DNA of 64,000 nucleotides. Origin: Halomonas sp. (GTDB lineage: Bacteria; Pseudomonadota; Gammaproteobacteria; Pseudomonadales; Halomonadaceae). Position 1 is the first letter of the stretch. Each line of letters begins with the position of its first letter. Shown one piece after another: positions 1-11,526 of the stretch. Where the stretch lies: NCBI RefSeq assembly GCF_011050415.1, contig NZ_DRFS01000021.1, forward strand, positions 100,876 through 164,875. Reading direction: 5' to 3'. A program made the translations under genes and the position numbers. The notes below the pieces were generated by a model, which was not told where the DNA came from, did no database searches, and saw only the letters and a list, made by a program, of their open reading frames with translations.

Positions 1-143
1 CTATTAACGGCAACCTGGAAGCCCTCGTTGCTGACCTGAAGCGCCTCAAGCCGAGTGCGTCGAAAGGCATTTACTTTAAGAAAATGACCATGTCCACTAC
101 CATGGGCCCAGGTCTGACTATCGATCACTCCTCTTTCGTGTGA
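1..143 (+). CDS. rplA: 50S ribosomal protein L1, C-terminal end (partial)
   Basis: The gene runs in from the left edge. Its last 46 codons are present and end in TGA at 141-143. The segment [16 protein letters not shown] is the conserved C-terminus of L1, the protein of the ribosomal L1 stalk that binds 23S rRNA and, in enterobacteria, represses its own operon. Its place directly before rplJ-rplL-rpoBC is the usual one. Only the tail is visible, so nothing can be said about its start or its own regulation. Confidence 0.93.
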   Translation, partial: INGNLEALVADLKRLKPSASKGIYFKKMTMSTTMGPGLTIDHSSFV

Positions 144-164
144 AGTGAGAGGTCGTTAGCGTTA

Positions 165-460
165 AAGTAAGAGAACCGAGCAAGAACTTTGCGGTCCCCC
201 GTTTGGTTAATAAAACTGCCGGGGCATCGTCAAAGACCGCAGGTGCCGCGCTTGATCAGTATGATGTTTTGTACTCAACAAGGGCGGCTTAATTGCCCAT
301 AAGCGCCTGCGCAGATGGTGTGGCCGCCAGTTGGTTAAGCTTAACGGCTTTCTGGTGAGCACCATCCCTAAGGCTTCTCGTTTTGCACTGCTGTTGCTTT
401 GCAGTAAAGAGCGGGAAGAGATGGTAACCACCGGAACCTTCCTGGGTTCCGGCACGAAGG
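165..460 (+). promoter_or_regulatory. rplJ leader, candidate L10(L12)4 autoregulatory site
   Basis: This 327-base gap between rplA and rplJ holds no gene. The sequence shows nested stems: TGCGGTC (190-196) with GACCGCA (235-241), and inside it CCCCG (197-201) with CGGGG (220-224), followed by the AGACCGCAGGTG stretch. A structured leader at this place binds the L10-L12 complex and represses rplJL translation in gammaproteobacteria. Equating this leader with that element is inference from position and structure. The rplJ ribosome binding site AAGGAG (457-462) closes the region. Confidence 0.6.
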
Positions 461-470
461 AGTGATCACT

Positions 471-977
471 GTGCCACTAGCACTTGAAGGCAAGAAAGCG
501 ATTGTTGCCGAGGTCAGTGAAGCGGCCAAGGGCGCACTCTCCGTCGTAGTTGCTGATTCTCGCGGCGTCACGGTTGGTAAAATGACCGATCTGCGTAAGC
601 AGGCGCGTGAGAATGGTGTAGAGCTGCGTATTGTTCGTAATACGCTGGCTCGCCGCGCTCTCGAGGGCACTCAGTGGGAGTGCTTAAACGATAGCTTCGT
701 TGGTCCTACGTTGTTGGCTTTCTCTACTGACCATCCGGGCGCTGCTGCTCGTCTGTTCAAAGAGTTTGCTAAAACGGACAAGAACTTCGAAGTAAAAGCG
801 TTGGCCTACGAAGGTGAGCTGATTCCGGCTGCTGACATCGATCGTCTGGCAACCCTACCGACTTACAACGAAGCAATTGCCAAGTTGATGTCGGTAATGA
901 AAGAAGCCTCCGCTGGCAAGCTGGTTCGTACTCTGGCCGCACTGCGCGACCAGAAGCAAGAAGCAGAAGCTGCTTAA
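471..977 (+). CDS. rplJ: 50S ribosomal protein L10
   Basis: L10 (168 residues) is the base of the ribosomal stalk. It binds 23S rRNA and carries the L7/L12 dimers, and the complex represses its own translation. The GTG at 471 is chosen because AAGGAG lies 8 nt upstream and the resulting [15 protein letters not shown] matches the family N-terminus; a GTG at 462 overlaps that Shine-Dalgarno. Conserved blocks include [24 protein letters not shown] and [15 protein letters not shown]. The C-terminal helix that receives L7/L12 is present. rplL follows after 112 nt. Confidence 0.97.
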   Translation: MPLALEGKKAIVAEVSEAAKGALSVVVADSRGVTVGKMTDLRKQARENGVELRIVRNTLARRALEGTQWECLNDSFVGPTLLAFSTDHPGAAARLFKEFAKTDKNFEVKALAYEGELIPAADIDRLATLPTYNEAIAKLMSVMKEASAGKLVRTLAALRDQKQEAEAA

Positions 978-1089
978 GCAGCGTTTCTTGCAGGCGGCGT
1001 GAACGATCTGATCGATACGCTGCCTGAACTGAGCAATGAATCCTGAGTTCTCGGCTGACCGAGACTCCCGCAAAGTTAGGAATGAAACA

Positions 1090-1458
1090 ATGGCACTGTC
1101 TAAAGACGATATCATCAATGCTGTAGCCGACATGTCCGTAATGGAAGTTGTCGAGCTGATTGAAGCAATGGAAGAGAAATTCGGCGTTTCTGCTGCTGCT
1201 GCCGTTATGGCTGGCCCGGCTGCTGCTGGCGAAGCTGCTGAAGAGCAGACTGAGTTTGACGTAGTTCTGACCGCTGCTGGCGACAAGAAAGTTAACGTGA
1301 TCAAGGCAGTTCGTGAGATCACTGGCCTTGGCTTGAAAGAAGCTAAAGGTGCTGTTGATGGCGCTCCTGCGACCATCAAAGAAGGTCTTTCTAAAGACGA
1401 CGCTGAAGCAGCTAAAGCTAAGCTGGAAGAAGCGGGCGCAACCGTCGAGCTCAAGTAA
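1090..1458 (+). CDS. rplL: 50S ribosomal protein L7/L12
   Basis: This is the acidic stalk protein (122 residues) that recruits and stimulates the translational GTPases EF-G, EF-Tu and IF2. The N-terminal dimerisation helices (about residues 1-35) are followed by an Ala-rich hinge (about 36-52) and the C-terminal domain with [20 protein letters not shown], the factor-binding surface. The ATG at 1090 gives the family N-terminus [15 protein letters not shown]; an ORF open from 1036 would add 18 unrelated residues. It is expressed with rplJ and separated from rpoB by an attenuator. Confidence 0.97.
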   Translation: MALSKDDIINAVADMSVMEVVELIEAMEEKFGVSAAAAVMAGPAAAGEAAEEQTEFDVVLTAAGDKKVNVIKAVREITGLGLKEAKGAVDGAPATIKEGLSKDDAEAAKAKLEEAGATVELK

Positions 1459-1498
1459 TTCTTGTGCGGACGGCTTTACGCGCTGCGTAAGCTTCCAC

Positions 1499-1533
1499 GG
1501 CTGGCGGCGGGATATCCCGCTGCCGGCCTTTTT
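1499..1533 (+). terminator. rplL-rpoB attenuator hairpin
   Basis: A 13-bp stem (GGCTGGCGGCGGG, 1499-1511, with CCCGCTGCCGGCC, 1516-1528, allowing G-U pairs) has an ATAT loop and is followed by TTTTT. This is the form of an intrinsic terminator. At this position enterobacteria have a partial terminator that lets more L7/L12 than RNA polymerase be made. The rest of the 303-base gap (1534-1761) shows only the rpoB ribosome binding region, with no gene. Confidence 0.85.
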
Positions 1534-1761
1534 CTGTTGTAACTGATGTTCAATAGCAGCAGTGCTGTTTGCAAACAGCGGAAACGATAGAAACGTAGAA
1601 AATGTGTATCTACGACAGTGTAATCGACGACTGAGTTATCGAACTAGATTTTCGACAGCGAGCTACCGATTTGAGGGGCTTGCTGTCTGCGTCTGACGAA
1701 GCCCGCCGGGCAGCGATGACCACGCATCGGTCACCCATGGTGAACAAGCTGGGGAATACAG

Positions 1762-4700
1762 ATGGCTTACTCATATACTGAGAAAAAACGCATCCGCAAG
1801 GATTTCGGCAAACTGCCCCAAGTGATGGATGTGCCTTACTTGCTGGCGATCCAGCTTGATTCCTATTACGACTTCCTCCAGCAAGATCGTTCGCCCGACG
1901 AGCGTCACGAGGTCGGACTACACGCGGCGTTTAAGTCCGTGTTTCCGATTGAGAGCTTCTCCGGTAATGCCGCGCTTGAGTATGTCAGCTACCGTTTCGG
2001 AACGCCGGCGTTCGATGTTAAGGAGTGCCAGCTGCGCGGCGTGACTTACTCCGCCCCGCTGCGTGTTAAGGTTCGCTTGATCATCTATGATCGCGACTCC
2101 TCGAACAAAGCAATCAAAGATATTAAAGAGCAGGAAGTCTACATGGGGGAAATCCCCCTGATGACCGAGAACGGTACCTTTGTTATTAATGGTACTGAGC
2201 GGGTTATCGTTTCCCAGCTCCACCGTTCGCCCGGTGTGTTCTTCGATCACGACAAAGGTAAGAGCCACTCCTCTGGTAAGTTGCTCTACTCAGCCCGCGT
2301 GATTCCTTACCGTGGCTCCTGGTTAGACTTCGAGTTCGATCCTAAAGACAACGTCTTTGTACGTATTGACCGTCGCCGCAAACTGCCGGCCTCGGTGCTG
2401 ATGCGTGCGCTGGGAATGAACACCGAAGAGATTCTTGCTGAGTTTTTTGAAACCAGCGTCTTCCACATCGAGAAATCCGGTTTCTCTGTGGAGCTAGTAC
2501 CGTCGCGCCTACGCGGCGAAACGGCTACTTTCGACATCAAAGATGGCGAAGGTAATGTGATCGTTGAAGAGGGCCGTCGGATTACCCAGAAGCACATTCG
2601 CCAGCTTGAAAAAGCCGGCCTTGAGCGTCTGGATGTGCCGATGGAGTACCTGTTCGGCAAAACGCTGGCCAAAGACCAGATCGACACCAAAACGGGCGAG
2701 TTGATCTGTCCTTGCAACACCGAGATCACCCCGGAAGTACTTGAGCGTATGGCCCAGGGCGGCATCGCGCTGATTGAAACCCTGTATACCAACGATCTTG
2801 ACTGTGGTTCTTTCATCTCCGACACCTTGCGTCTGGATGCGACTAACTCCGCGCTTGAAGCGTTGGTCGAAATCTACCGCATGATGCGTCCCGGTGAGCC
2901 GCCGACCAAAGAGTCTGCCGAAACACTGTTTAACAACTTGTTCTTCTCTGAGGACCGCTACGACCTGTCGGGCGTTGGTCGCATGAAGTTCAACCGTCGC
3001 CTGCGTCGTGATACCGACACTGGCTCCGGTGTACTGGATCGCAAAGACATCCTGGATGTGCTGCGCGAGCTGATCAATATCCGTAACGGCTTCGGTGACG
3101 TTGACGATATCGATCACCTGGGTAACCGTCGTATTCGCTGTGTAGGCGAAATGGCCGAAAACCAGTTCCGCGTTGGTTTAGTGCGCGTAGAGCGTGCGGT
3201 GAAAGAGCGTCTTTCCATGGCGGAAAGCGAAGGACTGATGCCTCAAGATCTGATCAACGCCAAGCCGGTAGCGGCGGCGGTGAAAGAGTTCTTTGGCTCC
3301 AGCCAGCTTTCCCAGTTCATGGATCAGAACAACCCGCTTTCCGAGGTTACCCACAAGCGTCGTGTGTCCGCACTCGGCCCCGGTGGTTTGACCCGTGAGC
3401 GTGCTGGCTTCGAAGTACGTGACGTACACGCCACGCACTACGGTCGTCTATGTCCAATTGAAACGCCAGAAGGCCCGAACATCGGTCTGATCAACTCGCT
3501 GGCAACCTACAGCCACACTAATAGCTACGGTTTCCTAGAAACGCCGTACCGTAAAGTGGTTGACCGCCAGTTGACTGACGACATCGTTCACCTCTCGGCG
3601 ATCGAAGAGGGCGACTTTGTTATCGCCCAGGCGTCAGCAGCGGTAGATGAGTCCAACAAGCTGAGTGATGACCTCGTGCAGGTGCGTCACCGCGGTGAAA
3701 CGACCTTTATGCGTCCTGAGCAAGTGACGCTGATGGACGTATCGCCACGTCAGGTCGTATCGGTCGCGGCGGCATTGATCCCGTTCCTTGAGCACGATGA
3801 TGCTAACCGCGCCTTGATGGGTTCGAACATGCAGCGTCAGGCAGTACCGACCCTGCGTGCTGAGAAACCGCTGGTGGGTACCGGCATGGAGCGCTTTGTT
3901 GCCCGTGACTCCGGTGTTTGTGCGGTTGCTCGTCGTGGTGGTCTGATCGACTCTGTTGATGCGCGCCGTGTCGTTGTGCGGGTTAATGAAGATGAGATCA
4001 TCGGCGGTGAAGCCGGGGTTGATATCTACAACCTGACCAAGTACACCCGCTCGAACCAGAACACCTGTATGAACCAGCGCCCCATTGTGCGCCCAGGTGA
4101 CAGCGTAGCGCGCGGCGATATTCTCGCTGACGGCCCGTCTGTTGATATGGGTGACCTGGCGCTTGGCCAGAACATGCGCATCGCCTTTATGCCCTGGAAC
4201 GGCTACAACTTCGAAGACTCGATTCTGCTTTCCGAGCGTGTCGTTCAAGAAGACCGTTTCACCACCATCCACATTCAGGAACTGACCTGTGTGTCTCGCG
4301 ACACCAAGTTAGGCTCAGAAGAAATTACTTCTGACATCCCGAACGTGGGTGAGTCTGCGCTCTCCAAATTGGATGAAGCGGGCGTTGTTTACATCGGTGC
4401 TGAAGTCGGCCCCGGCGATATTCTGGTTGGTAAGGTGACGCCGAAGGGTGAAACCCAGCTCACGCCAGAAGAGAAGCTGTTGCGTGCCATCTTCGGTGAG
4501 AAAGCGTCTGACGTTAAAGACACCTCGCTACGTGCCCCTACCGGCATGAAAGGCACCGTCATCGACGTTCAGGTATTTACTCGTGACGGCGTTGAGAAAG
4601 ATTCACGTGCCCTGACGATTGAGCGCATGCAGCTTGATGAGGTGCGTAAAGATCTTCAAGAGACCTACCGTATCGCCGAAGACGCCACCTTTGAGCGCCT

Positions 4701-5838
4701 GCAGCGCACCCTTGATGGCCAAGCCGTCAATGGCGGTCCAAACCTCAAGAAAGGCGATGTGCTGGACGAGGCTTACCTCGCAGAGCTGCCGCGTCAGCAG
4801 TGGTTCAAACTGCGCATGCAGGATGAGTCTTACAACGAGCTGCTGGCTCAGGCCGACGAGCAGCTGGAAAACCGTCGCAAAGAGATGGACGAGCGTTTCG
4901 AAGATAAGAAGCGCAAGCTGACCCAGGGCGATGACCTTGCGCCGGGCGTACTAAAAATCGTTAAAGTCTATATGGCTGTTAAGCGTCGCATTCAGCCCGG
5001 TGACAAGATGGCCGGTCGTCACGGTAACAAAGGTGTTATCTCGGCAATTATGCCGATCGAAGATATGCCGTTTGACGAGAAGGGCGAGCCGGTCGACGTG
5101 GTGCTAAACCCGCTGGGTGTACCGTCACGTATGAACGTTGGTCAGATTCTTGAAACCCACCTGGGCATGGCTGCTCGCGGTTTGGGTGTCAAGATTGAAG
5201 CCCTGCTGCGTGATGCACGCGGCCAGCAAGTCGCGGAAATTCGTGACTTCCTGGGTCAGGTGTACAACACCCCAGGTACGCGCATTGAGGATCTCGACTC
5301 GCTGACCGATGATGAAATCATCGCGCTGGCGAAGAACCTGAAAGCGGGTGTGCCGATGGCGACGCCGGTGTTTGACGGTGCTAAAGAGCACGAAATCAAG
5401 CATCTGCTGAAGCTGGCGGATATCCCCGAGTCGGGTCAGATGGCCCTATTCGATGGCCGTACCGGTGACGCCTTTGATCGTCCGGTTACCGTCGGCTACA
5501 TGTACATGCTGAAGCTTAACCACTTGGTAGACGACAAGATGCACGCGCGTTCTACCGGTTCTTACTCGCTGGTTACCCAGCAGCCCTTGGGTGGTAAGGC
5601 GCAATTCGGTGGTCAGCGCTTCGGTGAGATGGAAGTGTGGGCGCTGGAAGCATACGGCGCTGCGTACACGCTACAAGAGATGCTCACCGTCAAGTCGGAC
5701 GACGTCGAAGGCCGCACCAAGATGTATAAAAACATCGTGGATGGCGACCACACCATGCAGGCAGGCATGCCGGAATCCTTCAACGTACTCGTGAAGGAAA
5801 TCCGCTCGCTGGGCATCGATATCGAGTTAGAGAGCTAG
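1762..5838 (+). CDS. rpoB: DNA-directed RNA polymerase subunit beta
   Basis: The beta subunit has 1358 residues (1342 in E. coli) and forms one pincer of the RNA polymerase core and part of the active site. The start ATG follows GGGGA and gives [19 protein letters not shown]. The rifampicin pocket is seen at about residues 513-536 ([12 protein letters not shown], then [13 protein letters not shown]), shifted by five from E. coli numbering and of wild-type, drug-sensitive form. [13 protein letters not shown] marks the conserved active-site region and the C-terminus ends in [10 protein letters not shown]. rpoC follows 10 nt later, so the two are co-transcribed. Confidence 0.99.
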   Translation: MAYSYTEKKRIRKDFGKLPQVMDVPYLLAIQLDSYYDFLQQDRSPDERHEVGLHAAFKSVFPIESFSGNAALEYVSYRFGTPAFDVKECQLRGVTYSAPLRVKVRLIIYDRDSSNKAIKDIKEQEVYMGEIPLMTENGTFVINGTERVIVSQLHRSPGVFFDHDKGKSHSSGKLLYSARVIPYRGSWLDFEFDPKDNVFVRIDRRRKLPASVLMRALGMNTEEILAEFFETSVFHIEKSGFSVELVPSRLRGETATFDIKDGEGNVIVEEGRRITQKHIRQLEKAGLERLDVPMEYLFGKTLAKDQIDTKTGELICPCNTEITPEVLERMAQGGIALIETLYTNDLDCGSFISDTLRLDATNSALEALVEIYRMMRPGEPPTKESAETLFNNLFFSEDRYDLSGVGRMKFNRRLRRDTDTGSGVLDRKDILDVLRELINIRNGFGDVDDIDHLGNRRIRCVGEMAENQFRVGLVRVERAVKERLSMAESEGLMPQDLINAKPVAAAVKEFFGSSQLSQFMDQNNPLSEVTHKRRVSALGPGGLTRERAGFEVRDVHATHYGRLCPIETPEGPNIGLINSLATYSHTNSYGFLETPYRKVVDRQLTDDIVHLSAIEEGDFVIAQASAAVDESNKLSDDLVQVRHRGETTFMRPEQVTLMDVSPRQVVSVAAALIPFLEHDDANRALMGSNMQRQAVPTLRAEKPLVGTGMERFVARDSGVCAVARRGGLIDSVDARRVVVRVNEDEIIGGEAGVDIYNLTKYTRSNQNTCMNQRPIVRPGDSVARGDILADGPSVDMGDLALGQNMRIAFMPWNGYNFEDSILLSERVVQEDRFTTIHIQELTCVSRDTKLGSEEITSDIPNVGESALSKLDEAGVVYIGAEVGPGDILVGKVTPKGETQLTPEEKLLRAIFGEKASDVKDTSLRAPTGMKGTVIDVQVFTRDGVEKDSRALTIERMQLDEVRKDLQETYRIAEDATFERLQRTLDGQAVNGGPNLKKGDVLDEAYLAELPRQQWFKLRMQDESYNELLAQADEQLENRRKEMDERFEDKKRKLTQGDDLAPGVLKIVKVYMAVKRRIQPGDKMAGRHGNKGVISAIMPIEDMPFDEKGEPVDVVLNPLGVPSRMNVGQILETHLGMAARGLGVKIEALLRDARGQQVAEIRDFLGQVYNTPGTRIEDLDSLTDDEIIALAKNLKAGVPMATPVFDGAKEHEIKHLLKLADIPESGQMALFDGRTGDAFDRPVTVGYMYMLKLNHLVDDKMHARSTGSYSLVTQQPLGGKAQFGGQRFGEMEVWALEAYGAAYTLQEMLTVKSDDVEGRTKMYKNIVDGDHTMQAGMPESFNVLVKEIRSLGIDIELES

Positions 5839-5848
5839 GAGCCGTCAC

Positions 5849-8800
5849 ATGAAAGATTTGGTGAAAGTACTCAAATCGCAGTCTCAGTCCGAAGAGTTTG
5901 ACGCGATCAAGATTACCCTCGCGTCGCCGGACATGATTCGCTCCTGGTCGTTTGGCGAGGTGAAGAAGCCTGAGACCATCAACTACCGTACCTTTAAACC
6001 GGAGCGGGATGGTCTGTTCTGCGCCAAGATTTTTGGCCCGGTAAAAGATTACGAATGCTTATGCGGCAAATATAAGCGCATGAAGCACCGCGGTATTATC
6101 TGCGAGAAGTGTGGCGTAGAAGTGACCAAAGCCGCCGTTCGCCGTGAGCGCATGGGGCACATTGAGCTAGCCTCGCCGGTGGCTCACATTTGGTTCCTGA
6201 AGTCACTGCCGTCGCGTATCGGCATGTTCCTCGATATGACCCTGCGTGATATCGAGCGCGTGCTCTATTTTGAAAGCTTTGTCGTTATCGACCCAGGCAT
6301 GACCACGCTTGAGCGCGGTCAGCTATTGAACGACGAGCAGTACTTCGAAGCGCTTGAAGAGTTCGGCGATGACTTCGACGCCCGTATGGGTGCCGAAGCC
6401 GTTCAGGAACTGCTCAAAGACATCGATCTGGAAGAAGAGATTAACCACCTGCGTGAAGAGATTCCGCAGACTAATTCTGAAACCAAGATCAAGAAGCTGT
6501 CCAAGCGCCTGAAGCTGCTTGAAGCCTTCTACCACTCCGGTAACGCACCGGCGTGGATGGTCATGGAAGTGCTGCCTGTGCTGCCGCCGGATCTGCGTCC
6601 GTTGGTACCGCTTGACGGTGGCCGCTTCGCGACCTCTGATTTGAACGACCTATACCGTCGTGTGATCAATCGTAACAACCGCCTTAAGCGTCTGCTCGAT
6701 CTCAATGCGCCGGATATTATCGTGCGCAACGAGAAGCGTATGCTTCAAGAAGCGGTTGATGCGCTGCTGGATAACGGTCGTCGCGGCCGTGCGATCACGG
6801 GCTCTAACAAGCGCCCGCTGAAATCGCTTGCCGACATGATCAAAGGTAAGCAGGGCCGTTTCCGTCAGAACTTGTTGGGTAAGCGCGTCGACTACTCAGG
6901 TCGTTCGGTAATTACCGTGGGCCCGACCCTGCGTCTGCACCAGTGTGGTCTGCCGAAGAAAATGGCTCTTGAGCTGTTCAAGCCGTTTATCTACTCCAAG
7001 CTGCAGTCGCTGGGCTACGCCTCAACGATCAAAGCCGCCAAGAAGATGGTCGAACGCGAGCTGCCTGAGGTGTGGGACATCCTCGCCGACGTCATCCGCG
7101 AACACCCGGTACTGCTTAACCGTGCGCCGACGCTGCACCGTCTGGGTATCCAGGCGTTTGAGCCGCTGTTGATCGAAGGTAAAGCGATCCAGCTGCACCC
7201 GCTGGTATGTGCCGCCTACAACGCCGACTTTGACGGTGACCAGATGGCGGTACACGTACCGCTGACCCTGGAAGCCCAGCTCGAAGCCCGTGCGCTGATG
7301 ATGGCCACCAACAACGTGCTGTCGCCCGCTAACGGCGAGCCGATTATCGTGCCGTCCCAAGACGTTGTACTGGGTCTATACTACATGACTCGGGAAAAGA
7401 TCAACGCCAAAGGCGAAGGCATGGTGTTCTCTGACCTCAACGAGGTCGAGCGCGCCTTTGGAACGCAGTCAGTATCGCTGCACGCCCGGGTCAAAGTACG
7501 CCTGGACGAAATCGATATCGAAGAAGAGAGCGGCGAGCGTAGCTTCCACCGCCGTATTTACGATACGACGGTAGGCCGTGCACTGCTGTTCCGTATTCTG
7601 CCCGAAGGTGTGCCCTTCGAGCTGATCGACCAGCCGATGAAGAAGAAGGCGATCTCCAGCCTGATCAACGAAGTTTATCGTCGTGCCGGCCTCAAACCGA
7701 CCGTCATTTTCGCTGACCAGCTGATGTATACCGGTTTCCGCTTAGCGACCTGGTCCGGCGCCTCAATCGGTGTTAACGACTTCGTTATCCCCGAAGCCAA
7801 AACTGAAATCGTTGATGCAGCGGAAGCCGAAGTTAAAGAGATCGAAGACCAGTTCTCTTCTGGCCTGGTAACAGCGGGTGAGAAGTACAACAAGGTTATC
7901 GATATCTGGTCCAAGGCCAACGATAAAGTCGCCAAGGCGATGATGGTGGGTATCTCTAAAGAGACCGTCATTGATCGTGATGGTAACGAAGTTGAGCAGG
8001 ACTCGTTCAACAGCGTCTTCATCATGGCCGACTCCGGTGCCCGGGGTAGTGCCGCTCAGATTCGTCAGTTGGCGGGTATGCGTGGCCTGATGGCCAAGCC
8101 GGACGGTTCGATCATCGAAACGCCCATCGTCGCCAACTTCCGTGAAGGTCTGAACGTACTTCAGTACTTCATCTCTACCCACGGTGCACGTAAAGGTCTT
8201 GCGGATACGGCCCTGAAAACCGCCAACTCCGGTTACCTGACCCGTCGTTTGGTAGACGTAGCGCAAGACCTGGTCATCACTGAAGTCGACTGTGGTACCG
8301 AAAATGGCTTGACCCTGCACCCAATCATCGAAGGCGGCGACATTATCGTACCGCTTTCCCAGCGTGTGCTGGGTCGTGTTGTCGCTCAGGATGTAGTTCA
8401 CCCTGGCAGCGGTGAAGTATTGATCGCTAAAGGCACCTTGCTCGACGAGAAGTGGTGTGCCGAGCTCGACACCATGGGTGTCGACGAGATCATCGTACGC
8501 TCGACGATTACCTGTGAGACCGCACACGGCGTGTGTGCCTCCTGTTACGGCCGTGACTTGGCCCGTGGCCATCAGGTCAACATCGGTGAAGCCGTCGGCG
8601 TTATCGCCGCACAGTCCATCGGTGAGCCGGGTACCCAGCTGACCATGCGTACCTTCCACATCGGTGGTGCGGCATCGCGTTCGTCAGCCGTGGATAGCGT
8701 ACAAGTGAAGCACGGCGGTAAGGTTCGTCTGCACAACATCAAGCACGTTGAACGTGCTGACGGCAAGCTGGTGGTGGTATCGCGCTCCAGTGCCCTGGCC

Positions 8801-10063
8801 GTTGCTGACGACCATGGCCGTGAGCGTGAGTACTATAAGCTCCCTTACGGTGCTGAGCTTTCTGTACGCGATGGCGACGTGGTCGACGCTGGTGCGACAG
8901 TAGCCAAATGGGATCCGCACACTCACCCGATCGTCGCCGAAGTAGAGGGTAAAGCGCAGTTCATCGATCTCGACGAAGGTGTCACCATGCACCGCAGCGT
9001 CGATGAGATGACCGGCCTCTCCTCCATTGAGGTGATCGAGTCCGCAGCACGTCCCATGGCCGGTCGCGACAAGCGCCCCATGGTCATGCTGCAAGATGCT
9101 GCTGGCGAATACGTATCTGTGTCTGGCTCGAATACGCCAGTACAGTACTTGCTGCCTGGCAACTCGATTATTTCGGTCGACGACGGTGTCACGATCGGTG
9201 TGGGCGAGGTGGTTGCCCGTATCCCGGTTGAGGCATCCGCTAACAAAGATATTACCGGTGGTCTGCCGCGGGTTGCTGACTTGTTTGAGGCGCGTAAGCC
9301 CAAAGAGTCTTCTATCCTGGCCGAAATCAGTGGTGTTATTAGCTTCGGTAAAGAGACCAAAGGTAAGCGTCGTCTGACCATTACCCCGGAGTCTGGCGAT
9401 CCGTTTGAAGCGCTGATTCCGAAATGGCGTCAAATTGCCGTCTTCGAAGGCGAAACTGTCGAGAAGGGTGAGGTAATTTCCGATGGGCCGAGCAATCCGC
9501 ACGATATCCTGCGCTTGCTGGGTGTTGAGGAACTCGCCAAGTACATCACTGCCGAAGTGCAGGACGTTTATCGTCTGCAGGGCGTAGGTATCAACGACAA
9601 GCACATCGAAGTGATTGTGCGTCAGATGCTACGCAAGGTAGAGATTACTGATTCGGGCGACTCTGACTTCATCACCGGCGACCAGGCTGAACTGGTTCGC
9701 GTGCTGGAGCAGAACGAACGCCTTGAGAAAGAGAAGAAATTCCCGGCCAAGTATCAGCGTATGCTGCTGGGTATCACCAAGGCCAGTCTGGCCACCGAGT
9801 CGTTCATTTCCGCGGCCTCCTTCCAGGAGACAACCCGCGTACTGACCGAAGCAGCGGTGACCGGCAAGCGCGATTACCTGCGCGGCCTGAAAGAAAACGT
9901 GGTGGTTGGTCGCCTGATACCGGCGGGTACAGGTTTGACTCACCACGCAGAGCGTCGTCGCAAACGCGAAGACGTGGAGCAACTGTTCAATCCTTCGGCT
10001 ACCGAAGTCGAACAGGAGCTGGGTGCTCAGTTGACCGCTCTCGACTCTGACGATGAGCTGTAG
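5849..10063 (+). CDS. rpoC: DNA-directed RNA polymerase subunit beta-prime
   Basis: The beta-prime subunit (1404 residues, 1407 in E. coli) carries the catalytic magnesium site. NADFDGDQM is at residues 458-466, with the three catalytic aspartates at 460, 462 and 464 exactly as in E. coli. The N-terminal zinc-binding cysteines C70, C72, C85 and C88 are present, and a second cysteine group lies in [17 protein letters not shown]. The Shine-Dalgarno AGGAG lies just before the ATG. Sequence between this gene and rpsL holds a hairpin and a promoter. Confidence 0.99.
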   Translation: MKDLVKVLKSQSQSEEFDAIKITLASPDMIRSWSFGEVKKPETINYRTFKPERDGLFCAKIFGPVKDYECLCGKYKRMKHRGIICEKCGVEVTKAAVRRERMGHIELASPVAHIWFLKSLPSRIGMFLDMTLRDIERVLYFESFVVIDPGMTTLERGQLLNDEQYFEALEEFGDDFDARMGAEAVQELLKDIDLEEEINHLREEIPQTNSETKIKKLSKRLKLLEAFYHSGNAPAWMVMEVLPVLPPDLRPLVPLDGGRFATSDLNDLYRRVINRNNRLKRLLDLNAPDIIVRNEKRMLQEAVDALLDNGRRGRAITGSNKRPLKSLADMIKGKQGRFRQNLLGKRVDYSGRSVITVGPTLRLHQCGLPKKMALELFKPFIYSKLQSLGYASTIKAAKKMVERELPEVWDILADVIREHPVLLNRAPTLHRLGIQAFEPLLIEGKAIQLHPLVCAAYNADFDGDQMAVHVPLTLEAQLEARALMMATNNVLSPANGEPIIVPSQDVVLGLYYMTREKINAKGEGMVFSDLNEVERAFGTQSVSLHARVKVRLDEIDIEEESGERSFHRRIYDTTVGRALLFRILPEGVPFELIDQPMKKKAISSLINEVYRRAGLKPTVIFADQLMYTGFRLATWSGASIGVNDFVIPEAKTEIVDAAEAEVKEIEDQFSSGLVTAGEKYNKVIDIWSKANDKVAKAMMVGISKETVIDRDGNEVEQDSFNSVFIMADSGARGSAAQIRQLAGMRGLMAKPDGSIIETPIVANFREGLNVLQYFISTHGARKGLADTALKTANSGYLTRRLVDVAQDLVITEVDCGTENGLTLHPIIEGGDIIVPLSQRVLGRVVAQDVVHPGSGEVLIAKGTLLDEKWCAELDTMGVDEIIVRSTITCETAHGVCASCYGRDLARGHQVNIGEAVGVIAAQSIGEPGTQLTMRTFHIGGAASRSSAVDSVQVKHGGKVRLHNIKHVERADGKLVVVSRSSALAVADDHGREREYYKLPYGAELSVRDGDVVDAGATVAKWDPHTHPIVAEVEGKAQFIDLDEGVTMHRSVDEMTGLSSIEVIESAARPMAGRDKRPMVMLQDAAGEYVSVSGSNTPVQYLLPGNSIISVDDGVTIGVGEVVARIPVEASANKDITGGLPRVADLFEARKPKESSILAEISGVISFGKETKGKRRLTITPESGDPFEALIPKWRQIAVFEGETVEKGEVISDGPSNPHDILRLLGVEELAKYITAEVQDVYRLQGVGINDKHIEVIVRQMLRKVEITDSGDSDFITGDQAELVRVLEQNERLEKEKKFPAKYQRMLLGITKASLATESFISAASFQETTRVLTEAAVTGKRDYLRGLKENVVVGRLIPAGTGLTHHAERRRKREDVEQLFNPSATEVEQELGAQLTALDSDDEL

Positions 10064-10128
10064 GTCAGGCACCTAAAGCGGTAGGTAAAATGAGTAAGTA
10101 AAACGAGTAGCTGACCTGAAAAGCGACA

Positions 10129-10154
10129 CCTTGCCGGTAAAACCGCCGGCAAGG
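10129..10154 (+). terminator. Perfect hairpin after rpoC
   Basis: CCTTGCCGG (10129-10137) pairs perfectly with CCGGCAAGG (10146-10154) around an 8-nt loop. It is not followed by a T run, so it may stabilise the rpoC mRNA end or terminate only weakly. It ends one base before the -35 hexamer of the next promoter. Confidence 0.5.
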
Positions 10155-10155
10155 C

Positions 10156-10185
10156 TTGACGCGACCTAGGGTCAGCCTTTAGAAT
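10156..10185 (+). promoter_or_regulatory. Candidate sigma-70 promoter of the str operon
   Basis: TTGACG (10156-10161) and TAGAAT (10180-10185) are separated by 18 bases. Both hexamers differ from consensus at one position. The site lies about 90 bases before rpsL, right for a promoter of rpsL-rpsG-fusA-tuf. Confidence 0.65.
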
Positions 10186-10276
10186 GCGCAGCCTTTAACA
10201 GTGGGGTGGGTGCGCCCGCATCCGCTGCTTGTATTTGTTAATAGGCCAAGGCAACCATTGGAGTCAGCTAAACACC

Positions 10277-10651
10277 ATGGCAACGATTAATCAGCTAGTG
10301 CGCAAGCCGCGCAAGCGCCCCGTCACCAAAAGTGACGTGCCAGCGCTGCAGGCCTGCCCGCAAAAACGTGGCGTTTGTACGCGCGTTTACACCACCACCC
10401 CGAAGAAGCCTAACTCGGCTCTGCGTAAGGTTTGCCGTGTGCGCCTTACCAACGGCTTTGAAGTGTCTTCTTACATCGGTGGTGAAGGTCACAACCTTCA
10501 AGAGCACTCTGTCGTTTTGATTCGCGGCGGTCGTGTAAAGGATTTGCCAGGTGTGCGTTATCACACCGTCCGTGGCGCCCTTGACACCTCCGGCGTACAA
10601 AACCGTCGTCAGGGTCGTTCTAAATACGGTACTAAGCGTCCTAAGTCCTAA
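10277..10651 (+). CDS. rpsL: 30S ribosomal protein S12
   Basis: S12 (124 residues, same as E. coli) lies at the decoding centre and controls translational accuracy. The ATG at 10277 gives [15 protein letters not shown]; an upstream in-frame start at 10229 would add 16 unrelated residues. The streptomycin-determining loops are wild type: TPKKPNS and [10 protein letters not shown] keep their lysines. It is the first gene of the str operon. A 175-base gap without a recognisable gene separates it from rpsG; in E. coli the S12-S7 gap is where S7 binds to repress the operon. Confidence 0.98.
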   Translation: MATINQLVRKPRKRPVTKSDVPALQACPQKRGVCTRVYTTTPKKPNSALRKVCRVRLTNGFEVSSYIGGEGHNLQEHSVVLIRGGRVKDLPGVRYHTVRGALDTSGVQNRRQGRSKYGTKRPKS

Positions 10652-10826
10652 GGGATGGGGTTGCTGTACAGCACGGCCACGTTAGTTGGGTGTGTTGAGT
10701 AACGATTATCACGAATTTGACGGTCTGATAAGAGTAAGGTCGGGCAGCGCCTGTCGTATTTGAATAGCGTACACAGGCTGCAAGAGTTCCGGGTTTACCT
10801 GAAAGATCCTTAATTGAGGGCTTATC

Positions 10827-11297
10827 ATGCCTAGAAGAAGAGTAGTAGCTAAACGCGAGATTCTGCCGGATCCTAAGTTCGGAAGTGAGCGTCTGGCGAA
10901 GTTCATGAACCACCTGATGGTCAGCGGCAAGAAGTCCATAGCTGAGCGTATCGTCTACGGTGCGTTGGACAAGGTTGCCGAGCGTAGTAAAGAAGATCCG
11001 CTGGAGATCTTCGACAAAGCGCTGGAAGCTATCCAGCCGATGGTCGAAGTGAAGTCGCGCCGCGTAGGTGGTGCGACCTATCAGGTGCCGGTTGAAGTAC
11101 GTCCGTCACGCCGCCAGGCGCTAGCCATGCGCTGGCTGGTAGACGCGGCGCGTCGTCGCGGTGAGAAAACCATGGTGCAGCGTCTAGCTGGCGAAATGCT
11201 GGATGCAGCCGAAGGTAAAGGTTCTGCTGTTAAGAAGCGCGAAGACGTGCATCGCATGGCAGAAGCCAACAAGGCCTTCTCGCACTACCGTTTCTAA
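10827..11297 (+). CDS. rpsG: 30S ribosomal protein S7
   Basis: S7 (156 residues) nucleates the 30S head by binding the 3' major domain of 16S rRNA, and it is the translational repressor of the str operon in E. coli. [20 protein letters not shown] and [14 protein letters not shown] are family-typical. The C-terminus [10 protein letters not shown] ends at TAA 11295-11297. The stop codon and the two codons before it form the first copy of a 15-bp tandem repeat that continues downstream. Confidence 0.98.
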   Translation: MPRRRVVAKREILPDPKFGSERLAKFMNHLMVSGKKSIAERIVYGALDKVAERSKEDPLEIFDKALEAIQPMVEVKSRRVGGATYQVPVEVRPSRRQALAMRWLVDAARRRGEKTMVQRLAGEMLDAAEGKGSAVKKREDVHRMAEANKAFSHYRF

Positions 11298-11348
11298 GGG
11301 CAGCGTTTCTAAGATCGGCGTTTCTAAGTACGGCGTTTTTAAGTACGG
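11289..11348 (+). repeat. 15-bp tandem repeat spanning the rpsG stop codon
   Basis: Four head-to-tail 15-mers begin at 11289, 11304, 11319 and 11334. Their shared core is CGTTTCTAAG (CGTTTTTAAG in the fourth), and a decayed fifth copy follows from 11349. Because 15 is a multiple of three, every copy repeats the codons Arg-Phe-stop in the rpsG frame, so the gene ends in a ladder of in-frame TAA codons. It probably arose by slippage duplication. Confidence 0.9.
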
Positions 11349-11433
11349 CTTTATGGTTTTTATATGCACGTTGTTCAGCATGGCAAAGTGTTTGCTGAGT
11401 CGCGTTGTTGCAGCAAATTAGTTGCAATACCTA

Positions 11434-11458
11434 GCCGCTACCCTGCACGGGTAGCGGC
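11434..11458 (+). other. Perfect 10-bp hairpin between rpsG and fusA
   Basis: GCCGCTACCC (11434-11443) pairs with GGGTAGCGGC (11449-11458) around a TGCAC loop. No T run follows, so it is not an ordinary terminator. It may be an mRNA stability or processing element, or a partial attenuator that sets S7 against EF-G output. Confidence 0.6.
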
Positions 11459-11526
11459 GGGCGCATAAGCCTCACTTGCATACGCCGCTAAATTAACGAG
11501 CATCGCCAACAAACGGGAGTTTCACC

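Noticed and set aside
1036..1089. Longer rplL start
   Set aside because: The extra 18 residues have no counterpart in L7/L12; the ATG at 1090 gives the conserved N-terminus.
8684..9604. Open frame of 306 codons antisense to rpoC
   Set aside because: A shadow of rpoC on the opposite strand without ribosome binding site or recognisable domain.
10129..10154. The post-rpoC hairpin as a full intrinsic terminator
   Set aside because: It has no T run; it is listed only as a hairpin with possible weak termination.
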